Assembly: GCA_934045905.1 (NCBI GenBank)
Contig: OW203766.1
Span: forward strand, 16,300,309 to 16,364,308
Direction of reading: 5' to 3'
DNA length: 64,000 nucleotides
Source of the DNA: Leuctra nigra
Taxonomy: Eukaryota; Arthropoda; Insecta; Plecoptera; Leuctridae
Shown piece after piece: positions 33,151-44,870 of this stretch (within the stretch, counting starts at the first letter, position 1; each line of letters begins with the position of its first letter). Made by a program: the position numbers and the translations under genes. A model generated the notes under the pieces. The model saw only the letters and a list, made by a program, of their open reading frames with translations. It was not told the DNA's origin and made no database searches.

Positions 33151-34004
33151 AGTGGGCTACAGCCATGGTGCTTTGTATTATTGGCAATTAAACCGATGAT
33201 AACGAAACCAAACTAAATACAATTTGCATAACACCATTGCTCCTCACAATCTGTTCACGTTGAGGATTCGATCGTGATCAAGTTCAATTACAATTGAAAG
33301 AAAATGGCGTTATAAAGTTGAACTTTAAAATGATTGATGCAAATGAGATCATTATTTTGTTAGTTCAAATTGATAACTTAATTTTTTCACCTTGCCGTCG
33401 ATCATAATTTATTACGAAAAAATGAATTATTTTTATTATGATTATTTATTATGAATTTATGCATTTACTATTTGTGAGCGTTTTCCCACTCCAATAAATT
33501 TTGGAAGGGTGCAGTTTTGTTTGCTCAGTGAAATAAAAAAAACGCGTTGTTCAGCACAAAGATTTGGATTATGATCGAATTCGATTGAGCTGTTGAATCA
33601 TGATCGATTCCTCAGTGAGAACAGGGTTTTACAGAATGATAAACATATCTTGACTGAATTCCTACTTTTACCCCTCCAAATCAGCTCATATTTCAGCGTT
33701 GCTATATTTATTGTACATTCAACACTTTTCACTAATTTTCTTTTTCTGATTTGAATGGCAACCTTATATTTTCGAATGGGCGCCTGATACTAAGAACTTT
33801 GAATATTTTCTCATTCCATTTGCGGTATTTAACAACATTTTATGTTCACTATTCAGGGGCGATTTCACAACTCCCCTTGTAATATAATGGGGTAAAAGTT
33901 GAAATCCAATCAAGAATATTATAATTTTATCGTATACGTTTAAGAAGCAAATATTTATTGCTAGTTGAATGTGGCATTGGTTTCATTACTATTTGGTATG
34001 AATT

Positions 34005-34091
34005 AAGTCTGCTCCTGTGCCCGAGCAAATACGACCTTCATGATCGTGGCAGAGCAGGCAAGCGCCTTCAACGCCACAACCAGACATTTAA
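34005..34091 (+). repeat. 90 bp diverged duplicate, copy 2
   Basis: Partner of 33059-33150; see that entry. A 75-codon frame crosses it but is not supported in the other copy. Confidence 0.55.
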
Positions 34092-34769
34092 TATCGCTAA
34101 AAGCCACATTAGCGGCATCTCTCTATTTGATTTTAGTTCCGCGCGCACTTGCAGATTTTACACGCTCATTAAAATGACGGAATAAACTATCTATTCATGG
34201 AGAGCAGTAATTGCAGGATTAGTTCTGAGGAGAAAACTTGCGAGGTAATTAACTAAGTTCAATTTCCGTTTACATCTAGTTTATTACCCAGCTATAAAAT
34301 CAGTTTTTCATAAGTCATTAAACTATACTTAAATAATGGGGCTGTGCACACTCCACTTATTGAATTTTGTAATACTAGGAATAGGGTTGAATGATGTTGA
34401 GCAATATGGTTTGTAAGAGTTGTCCTTCTGTAGGCTGATAAATACTTGATCTAATGACGTTGAAACCCATCTTTATCTTTATGAACAGTGAGCAGAAATC
34501 CATGAGTACATTTTACATTTTACACAGTGTGATGCTCTTCGTCATTTTAGTTTTCTACCTAGTAGAAGATGATTTTGTAAAATCCTAAATATGAGGCGTT
34601 TGATTCCCAAATTTCAGCTTGATTGTCGGAGCGCTCTGAGCTTTAAAAACGAAAATAAACGTAAAAACATGCTATTGCTAATATAATTAACAAAACAAAC
34701 ACATTTTGCACTGGGATTTTGTTGGTTTAGACTCATTGCCAGCAGTATCAGTCTTTCAAATACTCATTA

Positions 34770-35051
34770 CGGAACAGGTTGGCTGAGTGCTAACGCTCTG
34801 AACTTGTATTCCGGAGGCCCGGGTTCGATTCCCGCGGCCGACCTTCATGACTGGAGCTTTTTCGTGGTATTCCCTCAGTCGACAGGCAAATGCTGGGAAG
34901 GTACCCTACTAATAGGCCACGACCGCCTCCTTCCCACCTTCCATCCTTACCATACTCTTCACCATCATATCCCAATCATCATCATAATCATTCATCCGTC
35001 GCCATTAGCCTCGCTGCAGAGCAGTGCGACGTTAAGCCCCAGACAATAAAG
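34770..35051 (+). mobile_element. tRNA-derived SINE, 282 bp, 14 bp TSD
   Basis: The target duplication TCAAATACTCATTA lies at 34756-34769 and 35052-35065. The head (34777-34843) is tRNA-like: a 7 bp acceptor stem GGTTGGC / GCCGACC, an A box TGGCTGAGTGC (34780-34790) and a perfect B box GGTTCGATTCC (34822-34832). The body contains TCATGACTGGAGC and a pyrimidine-rich part with ATCATCATAATCATT, and ends TTAAGCCCCAGACAATAAAG. The intact RNA polymerase III boxes and exact duplication suggest a fairly young insertion. It is a SINE, not a tRNA gene, because the region between the boxes does not form a normal anticodon arm. Confidence 0.93.
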
Positions 35052-35125
35052 TCAAATACTCATTAGCTTTCATCATCCCGAATTCTTCTCATCACTTCAT
35101 CAAATCTAGACCGATATCAGAACAA

Positions 35126-35339
35126 TGGGGTTGTTCACGCAAAACTATTGTAGATGGCGCTGCTGTTCTAATCGTCCGGGAGAGAGCCAATCAAAATGCA
35201 TCTAGCGGAATGGAAGGTTTTTAAACTTTGGCGGGAGTTTGATTAATAGATCTTGGATTCAGAGACCAACCAATCAGAGAGAGACACCTCCAATGCCGCT
35301 AGCGCTGCGAGTGAGAGCAAATGGCAGTGAACAACCCCA
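35126..35339. mobile_element. 214 bp MITE, copy 1 (inverted partner at 45324-45537)
   Basis: The ends are TGGGGTTGTTCAC and GTGAACAACCCCA. The interior contains TAGATGGCGCTGCTGTTCTA, TTTTAAACTTTGGCGGGAG and CCAACCAATCAGAGAG. The copy at 45324-45537 is the reverse complement with only a few differences and exactly the same length. No target duplication is clear here. Confidence 0.88.
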
Positions 35340-36769
35340 TTCCGACGCAACGCACAACTAATCTGGTTCAGATCTCCTCACGTCAACGCCGTGCAATGAG
35401 AAACGCGACCGCCTAATCCCACACCGTTATGACAGCGACATGGATTCTCCACTCTCCACTGTGACTTGTTGCTAATCCACTTGCACGCGTCGCCGGCTCA
35501 GTCGGCCGAGTGTATTCTAGAGGCGTTGTCACGTCGCGTGTTCCACTAATCTCGGAACAAACAAACTAATAATTACTACCAGCCGCGGTATTAACTTGGG
35601 ACTTAGGAAAACGTCACAAGTTAGTCCGCCCGCTTCTATACATATATTATGTATTATGAAGTCATGGAGTCGTTGAAGTCAAACTGCTTTGATGTAGCTT
35701 CTTGCATCCTTAAAACAGTTGGTAACAATGCAAGAAACGAGCGTTGTGTGGAGAGTAGATGGGGAGGCCTTTGTGGGGCTTTGAAAGGTCCAAAAGTTAA
35801 CACGAATTATGACGACAAAAGCCAACTGGAACTGTGAACCTTTGAAAAGTGATTCGGCGACGAAATTCGTAGAATGATTTTCGGGCCTTTCGCAGTTAAT
35901 GCGTTATAGAAAAAGTTATGAATGTGTTTAAAACAGGTATTTACAAATTTTGCGTTCTTCATTCCAAAAAAACATTTGGTTATCAATTCTCTAAAATTAC
36001 CAACATTCTTCGCAACTTCAGTGAGAAATCTCGCTTTTCTTCTTGAAGCTGCATTTCTAAGTTAAGAAGCGTGAAAGTAATTAAACCGTGATGTCTGATT
36101 TACATATTCGTAAAACTACTCCATTCTACAGAGTTTCAGACAACTTTACTTCGTAGCCAAAAGTGGTCATCAAATTTGATGGTCTCTGGCGAGTTTCAGG
36201 TTCAATTTTGTTGCTTTTGGAAACTTTTAATACGTCCTTTAAGCTAGAATTTAACAGGTCAATGATCAGTTCCAAATCTAGAACCGCAGATTTTATGTTG
36301 CTTCACTTATTTTCTTATAAAATAATTATATTACGGCAATTTTTGTAAGATTTGAATAGCGAGCTAAGTTTCGGATAGCATTTTCTATCCTTCCACATTA
36401 CTAATGTTTTTGTGAACTTTGTAATTTTAAAATTTGTTCTCAAAGTTCAATCTAACTTATTACATTCTTCGGGTTACGTTCTTCAATATTAGTTCTGCAT
36501 GCTCCAATTTTTGAGACACCTAATGACTTTTAGAGCTGAATTTATTGATCAACTCATTGACCATTGTAAATCACACTTCAACATTCTCCCCCTAATGATT
36601 ATTGCTTTTCTTAAAAACAATGTACAAAAAGATGACTAATGCGTCGGACTGTAGAGCGACGGGAAATGTGAGGTTGTAATTCGCTTCTTGCCCCACACAT
36701 CGCATGTTCCATGCAGGTCATGAGTGATGGCCGTCTGCACCGCAACATACGAACAAGCATATTCCTCCG
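35340..36769. other. Non-coding stretch
   Basis: AT-rich with no gene recognised. Confidence 0.4.
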
Positions 36770-37072
36770 CGTTTACAACAAAGACGAACGAACTGTAAGA
36801 ATGATCGTGGCCCACATTCTCGCCGGCGTGGCGCACTGCCAAATCGCGCCACCAATAATACTCTCGTTTGCAATTCGAGTTGGGAAGCTAAACGACCGGA
36901 GTCGGTCATGAATAACGCCTGGCTTTACTGGAAGCGTCTTGCCGGACGGATTGATCGGGAACTGCATCGAGGTGCAGCGAAGTGAGACGTGAAGAATGTC
37001 CGGGAGAGCCAGGAGTCGAACTAGAGACCTCGAGCTGGCCGAGCGAGTGTTCTATCACATGAGCGACTCAAC
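36770..37072 (-). mobile_element. tRNA-derived SINE, minus strand
   Basis: On the minus strand the head reads GTTGAGTCGCTCATGTGATA with an A-box-like TCGCTCATGTGATAGAAC and a B box GTTCGACTCCT (37021-37011). The body, GC-rich with GCACCTCGATGCAGTTCCCG, GCCGGCGAGAATGTGGGCC and GTTTGTTGTAAACGCGG-like wording, extends to about 36770. The 3' end and target duplication are not resolved. It is a different family from 34770-35051. Confidence 0.7.
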
Positions 37073-37099
37073 ATATTTTATAATAAAGTAGTTTTGAAC

Positions 37100-37345
37100 A
37101 TTAAAGCAATTCAAAGTTTTGGGATATTTCGTCATGTTTTTTATGAAATTATTTATTTTTGTTAACAGTTTTGATTTTCATATCAAAATCTTCCTCAGTC
37201 AACTTAACAAATTTACATAAAAAATGTGTTAAGTTGTTGTCCTGAGGAAGTTTTTGTTATAAAAATCGACACTGTTGACAAAACTAAATAAGGAAATTCA
37301 CAAAAAAATATGACGAAATATCCCAAAACTTTGACTTGCTTTAAT
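37100..37345. mobile_element. Small foldback element
   Basis: AAAGTTTTGGGATATTTCGT, CTTCCTCAG and AACTTAACA in the left half recur as reverse complement in the right half (TTAAGTTG, CTGAGGAAG, ACGAAATATCCCAAAACTTT). The two halves meet near 37215. Identity of the arms is about 80%. No ORF. Confidence 0.75.
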
Positions 37346-37531
37346 AATAATAGTCATATATCTTTAAATACAGTTTTAAACATCGTAAGAAAATCGATAT
37401 CTCACGAAACCAGAGGAGGATGGACGTCTTTGGTCTCAGAAATTCGATCAGCTCAGCCAACAAAATGATAAGTTATTTAATACTGACTAAGCTTTTAATT
37501 GATGTGATTTCTGTGAAATGTTAATACAACG

Positions 37532-37570
37532 TGTTGCACGTATCGGTGCTCGCTTATCAACGCGTCATGA
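37532..37570 (+). repeat. Dispersed CTCGCTTATCAACGCG element, copy 2
   Basis: CACGTATCGGTGCTCGCTTA then TCAACGCGT matches 12921-12987. Confidence 0.55.
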
Positions 37571-37660
37571 AGATACTTATAATAATGACTGCACGGGGAC
37601 GGAAGAGCCTGTATACACGTCGCCGAGTTTCTAGAGGAACTCTGCGGTCCTGCTGCTGAT

Positions 37661-37752
37661 GATGTATTGAGGTGCAAGAGAGAGGAACTCATGATGCATT
37701 GAGGCGCAAGAGAGAGGAACTCATGATGCATTGAGGTGCAAGAGAGAGGAAG
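37661..37752. repeat. 32 bp tandem repeat, three units
   Basis: GATGCATTGAGGTGCAAGAG plus AGAGGAACTCAT repeats at 37661, 37693 and 37725. Confidence 0.93.
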
Positions 37753-37755
37753 AGC

Positions 37756-38456
37756 AGTGATAACGCATCGCCAGCCAAGCGTCACTCTCGGTAAACAGCC
37801 ACTCCATTCATCACCCGGCCTGCATGCGTAGCTTCACACTCTCCATGATCATCCGGTTATACAGAGAATATATTCCAAAATATTAGTAAGGTAAGGTTGC
37901 AGATATTGGACAGGCGCATGAAACGGACCGCGGCATACTTTTCTCCTCTGATTAGTCTTGGATAGTGCTGCAGAGGTTTTAACTTTAACTCTTCGTAAGA
38001 ACATCACAGCTTTACTCTACTTAACCTAGGCTCTATCCAAGACTAATCAGAAAAGAAATGTGTGTACCTGTTCATTTAACGCGCCGGTCTAATGTCGGCA
38101 ACCTTACCCTAACTATATTCAAGCTTTCAATTGAGACGCTGCGCAATGCGCTTAAATAGTTAAATAGCGGGGTCATATTGTTTACTCAGAGACTTTACTC
38201 TAAATATTGATTATGGAAACTGGTTATAGTTTCTTCGCAATTAAATATATCTAACTCACTTCTGTTTAGTAGGCATGAGGCGTAAACTTCGGTTAGTTTA
38301 CTGAAAATTTGAGCAATAATTCATGTTATATTGACAGATTTGAGTGACAGACTTTAAAATTGTTGAAAGTTACAGTAGGTAACCGAAAAATTTAAAAACA
38401 GCGCATTCCTCGTTCATCTATCTAGTCAGGACGACATTGTGTTTTCCAAATCACCT
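37756..38456. other. Non-coding stretch left of the MULE
   Basis: Nothing recognised. A loose inverted pair, TTTTCTCCTCTGATTAGTCT / AGACTAATCAGAAAAG (37939-38056), frames about 90 bp. Confidence 0.4.
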
Positions 38457-38799
38457 CCACATTTCACGAAGCAATCGAGACAGGAAGGATTCCAAATATT
38501 CCTCTCTCTGATTGGTTGGAGTAGCGCATGCTCAGAATGATTTGGCGCGATTTTTCAAATGCTTTTTAATAACAATTAGGCTCGTAATAACCAAAGTTAA
38601 ATTGTGCTGGATTAAATTCAACTGTTTCACTCATTTTGAGGTATCTGATTGGCTTAGTCCAATTTAGTCCAATATTTAGTTAATCCGGCTCAGATTAACT
38701 TTGGTTATACCGGCCCTTACTACGTTAGCCTTTAAATATAAATTTTTACATGTGGGAAAAATATGAAATTGGTAAGTTTAAGACAACATTTATTAGTGG

Positions 38800-39668
38800 T
38801 CATATAATAGCACCTCAAAATTAAAATTAAATTCAAGATTATAACACACAATAACGGTCAATTCAACTTCACTTTGTTCACAAGAATCATGAAGTATCTT
38901 CCGACTTAAATGGCCATGTCCAAATAAAAATTTACGATTATATACCTAATTACAAGATGATATTATAGTACATCAAAATTTAAATTAAATTCAAGAAAAT
39001 TATCTCAAATGTCTTCTGATTTAAATTGCCATGTCCATAGAAAAATTACATCAGTTTAAGTTACATAGGTATACCTAAATAGTAAATATTACAAGATAAT
39101 ATTATAGCACATCAAAATTAAAATTAAATACAAGAAAATTATCTCAAATGTCTTCTGATTTAAATTGCCATGTCCATAGAAAAATTACATCAGTTTAAGT
39201 TACATAGGTATACCTAAATAGTAAATATTACAAGATGATATTATAGCACATCAAAATTAAAATTAAATACAAGAAAATTATCTCAAATGTCTTCTGATTT
39301 AAATTGCCATGTCCATAGAAGTTACATAGGTATACCTAAATAGTAAATATTACAAGATGATATTATAGCACATCAAAATTAAAATTAAATACAAGAAAAT
39401 TATCTCAAATGTCTTCTGATTTAAATTGCCATGTCCATAGAAAAATTACATCAGTTTAAGTTACATAGGTATACCTAAATAGTAAATACTACAAGATGAT
39501 ATTATAGCACATCAAAATTAAAATTAAATACAAGAAAATTATCTCAAATGTCTTCTGATTTAAATGGCCATGTCCATAGAAGAATTACATCAGTTAATAA
39601 GTTACGTATAGTCTACCTAATTACAAGATGATATTATAGCACCTCAAAATGTAAATTAAATACAAGAC
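38800..39668. repeat. 139 bp tandem array inside the MULE
   Basis: TACAAGAT(G/A)ATATTATAGC recurs at about 38951, 39090, 39229, 39351, 39490 and 39622. Units contain ATCTCAAATGTCTTCTGATT and TTGCCATGTCCATAGAA. One unit lacks 17 bp. A diverged partial unit precedes from about 38800. Confidence 0.9.
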
Positions 39669-39765
39669 CGTTTTCCAAAACTAATAATGAGATTCAATCA
39701 TGGTTTTTATACAAATTTACCATCACATTATCATCATCAACTAATTTACCATCACGTAGATATTG

Positions 39766-42055
39766 TTAGTAGAGATGATCAAAACTTGAATGAATATTTA
39801 ACACTTCATGATTCTTGTCATTAAGTCCTTGAATAATGTTGATGTGCTGCTTTGAAGAAGGTTTGCAAAATGTAACACTACTGTCTTTCACAGAACGCTT
39901 CCTCTTCGTAGAATAAAAGCGAGTTTGTGGCTCCACATTTTTATTTGCAGGTTCCTTATTTCCACCATCATCTAAGTCGACATCGTCCAATGAACTTCTG
40001 CGTTTGATGTCTTTAGTAATGTCAATTAACTGGTCAAGTCTTTTAATGACTACATTCGAATCTTCTTCCGTAAACTCCAAGGAGAAGACTTGTCCCATCA
40101 GAAGATTTAACTTTTCCATCATCAATTTCTTCGTGTCTGCAGTTTGATGAAGTATCGCATTGTGCGCTTGTACAGCGGAGAGCAGATCAGCAGTGGTTTA
40201 TGGAGTGCCTCTAAATACATGTTTGTATTAATCCCAGAACCTATACGAAAGCAGTACGCCCACATTTCTGATCGAGTAGAATAGTGTTTTCGGAAGTATT
40301 CACCAAACTCCTTGGTCGATTCATCATCAGTTAGTTCTTGAATTAACTGTTCTTGAGAGATTGCAAACTGATTAGGATTAGTTTCTTGCAAAAGTACACG
40401 TACGGCCTTGTAGATAAGAGCTTTCATTTCATTACTACCCGTAATTTTCTCTCTGATACTTTTTCGCCAATTTTTATCGACGTGCCAAGTGCACAAAAGC
40501 CTCTGCTTTGATGGACCCATCACAATTTCCCAGGCATTGTAGAACGAAGGGTCATCGTCTGACATGAATACATCGGTTTCAATATTTCCTACTCTATCAC
40601 GGACGGTTTTAAAAAATAAGTTCCATGAGAGCGTATCCTTCCTATTACTTAGGCAAAAAGCCCCAGGACAGCCAGATCCATACTAGTCCACGGTCAGAAG
40701 TGTCGTCAACTCAAAGTCGTACTGGTTTGTACCATGAGTACTATCTACACATATTTTCTTTTTGCCAAACTGTTCTAACATTTTTCTTTGAAATGACGTC
40801 AATATTACCAAAAAGAAATCTTTCTTCTCTAACACCCCAGAGGGGTCCTCCACTCCCTGAGGCTTGTACAGAGCAACAGGGTTCTCTTCGACGCCAAGCT
40901 TGTTCATACTCTCAACCCACAAGTGAACACTCGTTGCATCATCGGCGTGTTGTCGGCCTACGTGGAGATTAAAGTCTCTCCTGATGTTTCGCAGATGGTT
41001 CTTGGTGACAAAACTCTTCGTAGTAATCTGGTCCACAGCTTCATCGCGGATGTCATCCATAATTCTTTCCAATGTCACTCCATCGGCTATTTTTCCTGTG
41101 GATAGAAATTTTGTTTTATTGGTTGGATAACTAAATACCTACTACATTTTTTTTAATAAAATCTGACTATCAGAACACAATAGTAGTTACATTTAACGAC
41201 TATATTCATATTTTGTTACTAGTGAAAGTGCAATTTACCTGCTAGTTGTGTTCGTTCCTCATATGTGAGTGACAGGCGGCTGAAGCTTCTGGAGTGGTTG
41301 CAGTGAGTTTTCCAGTAAATCACTTCGACGTCACATTCAGACTCAGTAACAACCATAGAAGAAGGACATGTCCTTTCAATTTTATTCGAACCTTGACTTT
41401 TCATCCTTTTTTTCCCAGTTGCTTTTGTAGAAAAACTGCCTGACCGATGACAGTTGTAATAGTATTTCTTCCGATTTCCAAGTACTTTCACTCCTGTCAT
41501 CAAAACGAACTGTGTGCGTGTTTCTCTTTCGGTCGTTGCCTTCCATAATTGAAATTCTGTAACAATCAAAACATAACCAAAATGTTACGATATTGAAGTG
41601 TGTTTGCTAACTTTAATTTTCAATCAGCATAAAATATGAATTGATGACATTTCTATTAGTGAGTCCTACAAGAGCCACTTACCTTTCAGTGAGTTAAATT
41701 TCAATTCTTCCTTTTCCGAGTTGATATCGTGAACATCGCTCAAATGGTTCCGCAAATGTTTGGTGTCGGCAAGAACAAAGCAACATTCAGAACATTTTAT
41801 TTTGCTCATCACCTTCCCGGTAGAAGCAAGTTTGCGAGGAGACGTCTTCGGGCAAGTGGAATGCTTCTTGCGTAGATGTTTATTTAGGTTAAACTTTTTC
41901 TGAAAACTTGACTCGCACAAGTGGCATGAAAAGGACTTCAAAGTACCAGGAGATCCTTGTTTGAGTTGAGGCACTATGTTGTGCACATTGCGCAAATGTT
42001 TGTAGAGATTGTAAGAATTTGACAGTGACTTATCACATAAATAGCACGATTCCAT
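39766..42055 (-). pseudogene. MULE transposase with C2H2 fingers, broken
   Basis: Three exons are read on the minus strand: 42055-41683, 41556-41239 and 41095 downward, with introns of 126 and 143 bp, donors GTAAGT and GTAAAT, acceptors TTACAG and CCACAG, all phase 1. Exon 1 holds three C2H2 fingers; exon 2 has a FLYWCH-like basic/aromatic segment (KKYYYNCHRSG); exon 3 has the MULE transposase core: CVDSTHGTNQYDFEL, then MSDDDPSFYNAWEIV, CTWHVDKNWR and MYLEALHK. It cuts and pastes the element in the nucleus. Breaks: an amber codon (TAG) at 40685-40683 just after LLTVD, and a frame change near 40200 after LEALHK, beyond which the frame ADLLSAVQAHNAILHQ leads to a coiled, basic tail ending at 39766. 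The region normally following the core is short, so a small internal deletion is likely. As read, no active protein is expected. Confidence 0.88.
41683..42055 (-). CDS. Exon 1 of the MULE gene: three C2H2 zinc fingers
   Basis: The exon starts ATG at 42055 (MESCYLCDKSLSNSYNLYKH) and gives 124 codons plus one base. Fingers follow C-X2-C-X12-H-X4-H: Cys4/Cys7/His20/His25, Cys44/Cys47/His60/His65 and Cys88/Cys91/His104/His109. The spacing is regular and no key residue is missing. The fingers probably bind the transposon ends. The donor AAAG|GTAAGT ends it in phase 1. Confidence 0.88.
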
Positions 42056-42304
42056 GACTAAAGATACCTATAGTATTACTTTACTTATCACAATACCTAC
42101 TACCTAGCACTATTCCATGACCACGAACGTCATAAAAACACACAAAAAGTCACAAAAGAAGTCATAACCTCAAATCTTACACCTACTTACACCTTGCAAT
42201 TTCTTCTAAGTCCCAGAATATCATAGTGCGCATGCGCTACTCCAACCAATCAGAGAGAGGAATATTAGGAATCCTTCCTTTCTTGATTGCTTCGTCACAT
42301 TTCA

Positions 42305-44740
42305 TGCCTCTGTCACTGGCAATTCCGCTCAAGACTTGACTTCTGCATGACTTTTGACCTATTTCACTTGTCCGCCCCCGGTCCGGTGGCACGCACATTA
42401 TCAGTGCCTCCGGAGCCGCAACTACTGGACTGCGATCTACTCACCATATCAACCACCACCGGCGCTCATATTGGATTACCATCGATTATTGATAGCGTAG
42501 CTCGCAGTCAATTTGTTAAACAAATGTGCTACATTCGTTGCCATTTGTTTCATGGAAAGGTTTGATTAATATCAATGAAAATACAAAATGTCACATGCAG
42601 TAAACATTCGGGTAGGAATTATATATGACCGACAATACTATTCGGTATCCGCGGAATGTCGATACCAGTGACGATTCGGGTTATGTTTTCAGCTCCTTGC
42701 GTGATATACCAGAAGTTTTGTGAATGCGCACAATCACAACTCCCGTTCTATTCTCCGCGGACTTCTCGAACATCTTTGTAAAATGATTAATCTCAGTCAA
42801 AAAGAAGTCTCTCTCCCAGAGGTCCTGGATCACAAACCCAGTTTATTCGACCGCCGTCGCTTCCTGACTCTCCCTGGAAGTTATCCAAAAAGAGTCAATA
42901 TTCCGTTCAATATTACTTTTTCCGAGAAAGAAAGTAGAAAACAATGAAGTTTAAGAACGACTGGGAATGTCTCGGAACCACTTCCAGTTCGATCTTGGTT
43001 CGCGTCAAGGAAGTAAAACACTAGAAGAGGCAGCACGATCGGGCAGGAAAAGAGTGAAAAGAATGACACTAAATTACCGCACTAAGCACCGAGCAAACTG
43101 TGCGGATAAATAATTCTGAGAGTGTAGAGTAACTTGCTACACAGCAGAGCGCCACCATCACACTTAAGACTATTATTGCCGCAGATGTCCAACATAACAA
43201 CATAATACGCAGCAATTACGCAATCAAGTGTGTTTTTCTGTTACTCAGTGGTAGAAAGCCCGATGGACACTTTCGCGACTTTGCGTTGCACACTTTTGGA
43301 ATCACGTCTCCATGCTCTATCAATTACCTTTGATGACGTCAATTAATCTAGATATATTGAAGAATACTCACACAAAATGACTAGTGTCATCATTACAAAA
43401 GTGATGGATGGAACTCACATCAAGAATCATTCAAATGAAAAGATACGGATTTGAAGGGTACAGGGAAAGATCGCTATAATTCCATTTTTTAGAAATAATG
43501 AGTTTAAGGTGTAGTCTTACAGTGATTTTTATGAGCTTTCAGAATACACCCTCAGTTTTTAGTAAATATTGCCACAAAGTCTTAAAAAACGCATTTGAAA
43601 TACCGATTTGTACAAGTTTCAGCATAAAACCTCGTTTATCTCAGTTTCAACCGAATGTGACACATAGCTTTCTTTCCCTAAACCTTCATTTATAAAACGG
43701 CAGATCGGTTTCTGAAACATTTTATGCAGTTTTATTTTCCATGTATCTATTCGGGGTGTAATTGAAAAACACGAATAAATATCGGGAAAATCAAAGAGTA
43801 TCCAATTAGCCACGAAATATAACTGGATACTCGAAGTTCTACTGCAACCAGGATTTACTTCGACATTCAGTCTCATGTAACAAAGTAATTACAGATAATG
43901 AATATAAATTACCGAGAGACTCAAAGCGCGTCTAGGTACAAACAGGAAATTACGCTCCTGGCTCAACACGGATTTCCAACAACATGTACAAGTCTCACTC
44001 CAAACCGAAATGTACATTGTTCAACTGTCTGTAGCCACGTTGTCGTGGGAATAGACAAAGCCAGCGCGATTGTAGCGCCTCCCGGCGATGACTCGTGTCA
44101 TCAGCCGATGTTTTACAGCAGCGGGTTGAAGTTACACGCCTGGAGTTATTGGGCCACTTTGCCGTCAAGAACAAAGTGTTCTCGCACTCGAGATGTCCTG
44201 TCACTCTCTGTCCCAGTCGAACACGATGTGTGTTGCATTGTGCGCGCTCTCTCTCTCGTATACAAAATCACAAGTCACATCCAGAATGTTTCGGAGAAGA
44301 CTTGTTTATAATATTGTGTGGACAACAGAATATAAATGACAGATGAATGGAGAAAGATAAAGTAAAGTTCTCGTATTTTCATCATACGTTATAAATAATT
44401 TGTTTGTGTACGTTGAAAAAAGCAGAAGTTGTCATGAAAATCCCAAAGCTGTCACCATTTGTTATATCAGGCGGTTCGATTGATAAGGCAGTAAACTTGC
44501 TTTTTGTTATAATTATGAATATTACTAGTATATTAAATATAAAGGGAAAATGCGTTTTTATTTTAATAATAATTAAAAAGCAGGCAGAGGGGACAATGAA
44601 AATGTGGGGCACACAAAAAAGTACATTTTGATATGCAGATAAACTTGAGATAGAACTCCCCCATCCGACATGTGACTATTTAAGTGACGCTCGTATTGTT
44701 TCGTACTTTTCCACTTCCCGATTCCGACCGAGATTCTCGC
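42305..44740. other. Non-coding stretch
   Basis: No gene, RNA or repeat recognised in 2.4 kb. Short open frames on both strands overlap and show no family wording. Confidence 0.4.
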
Positions 44741-44756
44741 CGTGAACAATGTGTCG

Positions 44757-44870
44757 TGACGTCAGCTGGAGTGTCGCTGCCTCACTTCCACTCGAGCTGT
44801 CCCCTATGATGACGTCAGCTGGAGTGTCGCTGTCTCACTTCCACTCGAGCTGTCCCCTATGATGACGTCA
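44757..44870. promoter_or_regulatory. Three perfect CRE palindromes at 53 bp spacing
   Basis: TGACGTCA occurs at 44757-44764, 44810-44817 and 44863-44870. The first two begin a 53 bp direct repeat (GTCAGCTGGAGTGTCGCTG, then CTCACTTCCACTCGAGCTGT). Each repeat also contains CAGCTG and CTCGAG. TGACGTCA is the consensus site for CREB/ATF factors. No transcription start is recognised nearby, so a regulatory role is only possible. Confidence 0.55.

Larger units (their letters stand above)
30889..34755. other. Non-coding stretch
   Basis: About 3.9 kb without a recognised gene. A short block at about 31038-31080 (GAGCGAGCGACTCC...TTTTGGCGCGGAACTCT) resembles 11187-11246. Two diverged copies of a 90 bp block lie at 33059-33150 and 34005-34091. 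Confidence 0.45.
38467..42294 (-). mobile_element. Mutator-like (MULE) DNA transposon, 3.83 kb, TIRs and TSD
   Basis: The left end CGAAGCAATCGAGACAGGAA and the right end (reverse complement CGAAGCAATCAAGAAAGGAA) are inverted repeats for about 65 bp, including CTCTCTCTGATTGGTTGG and AGTAGCGCATGC. CCACATTTCA (38457-38466) and TCACATTTCA (42295-42304) are a 10 bp target duplication with one mismatch, which is the size expected for MULEs. Inside, on the minus strand, lies a C2H2-finger/transposase gene and, next to its 3' end, a 139 bp tandem array. The near-intact ends suggest recent mobility, but the coding region is broken. Confidence 0.92.

Noticed and set aside
34777..34843. tRNA gene
   Set aside because: It is the head of a SINE with a body, tail and target duplication; no normal anticodon arm.
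43898..44346. 137- and 83-residue overlapping plus-strand frames
   Set aside because: Mutually overlapping frames with no family wording; probably chance.
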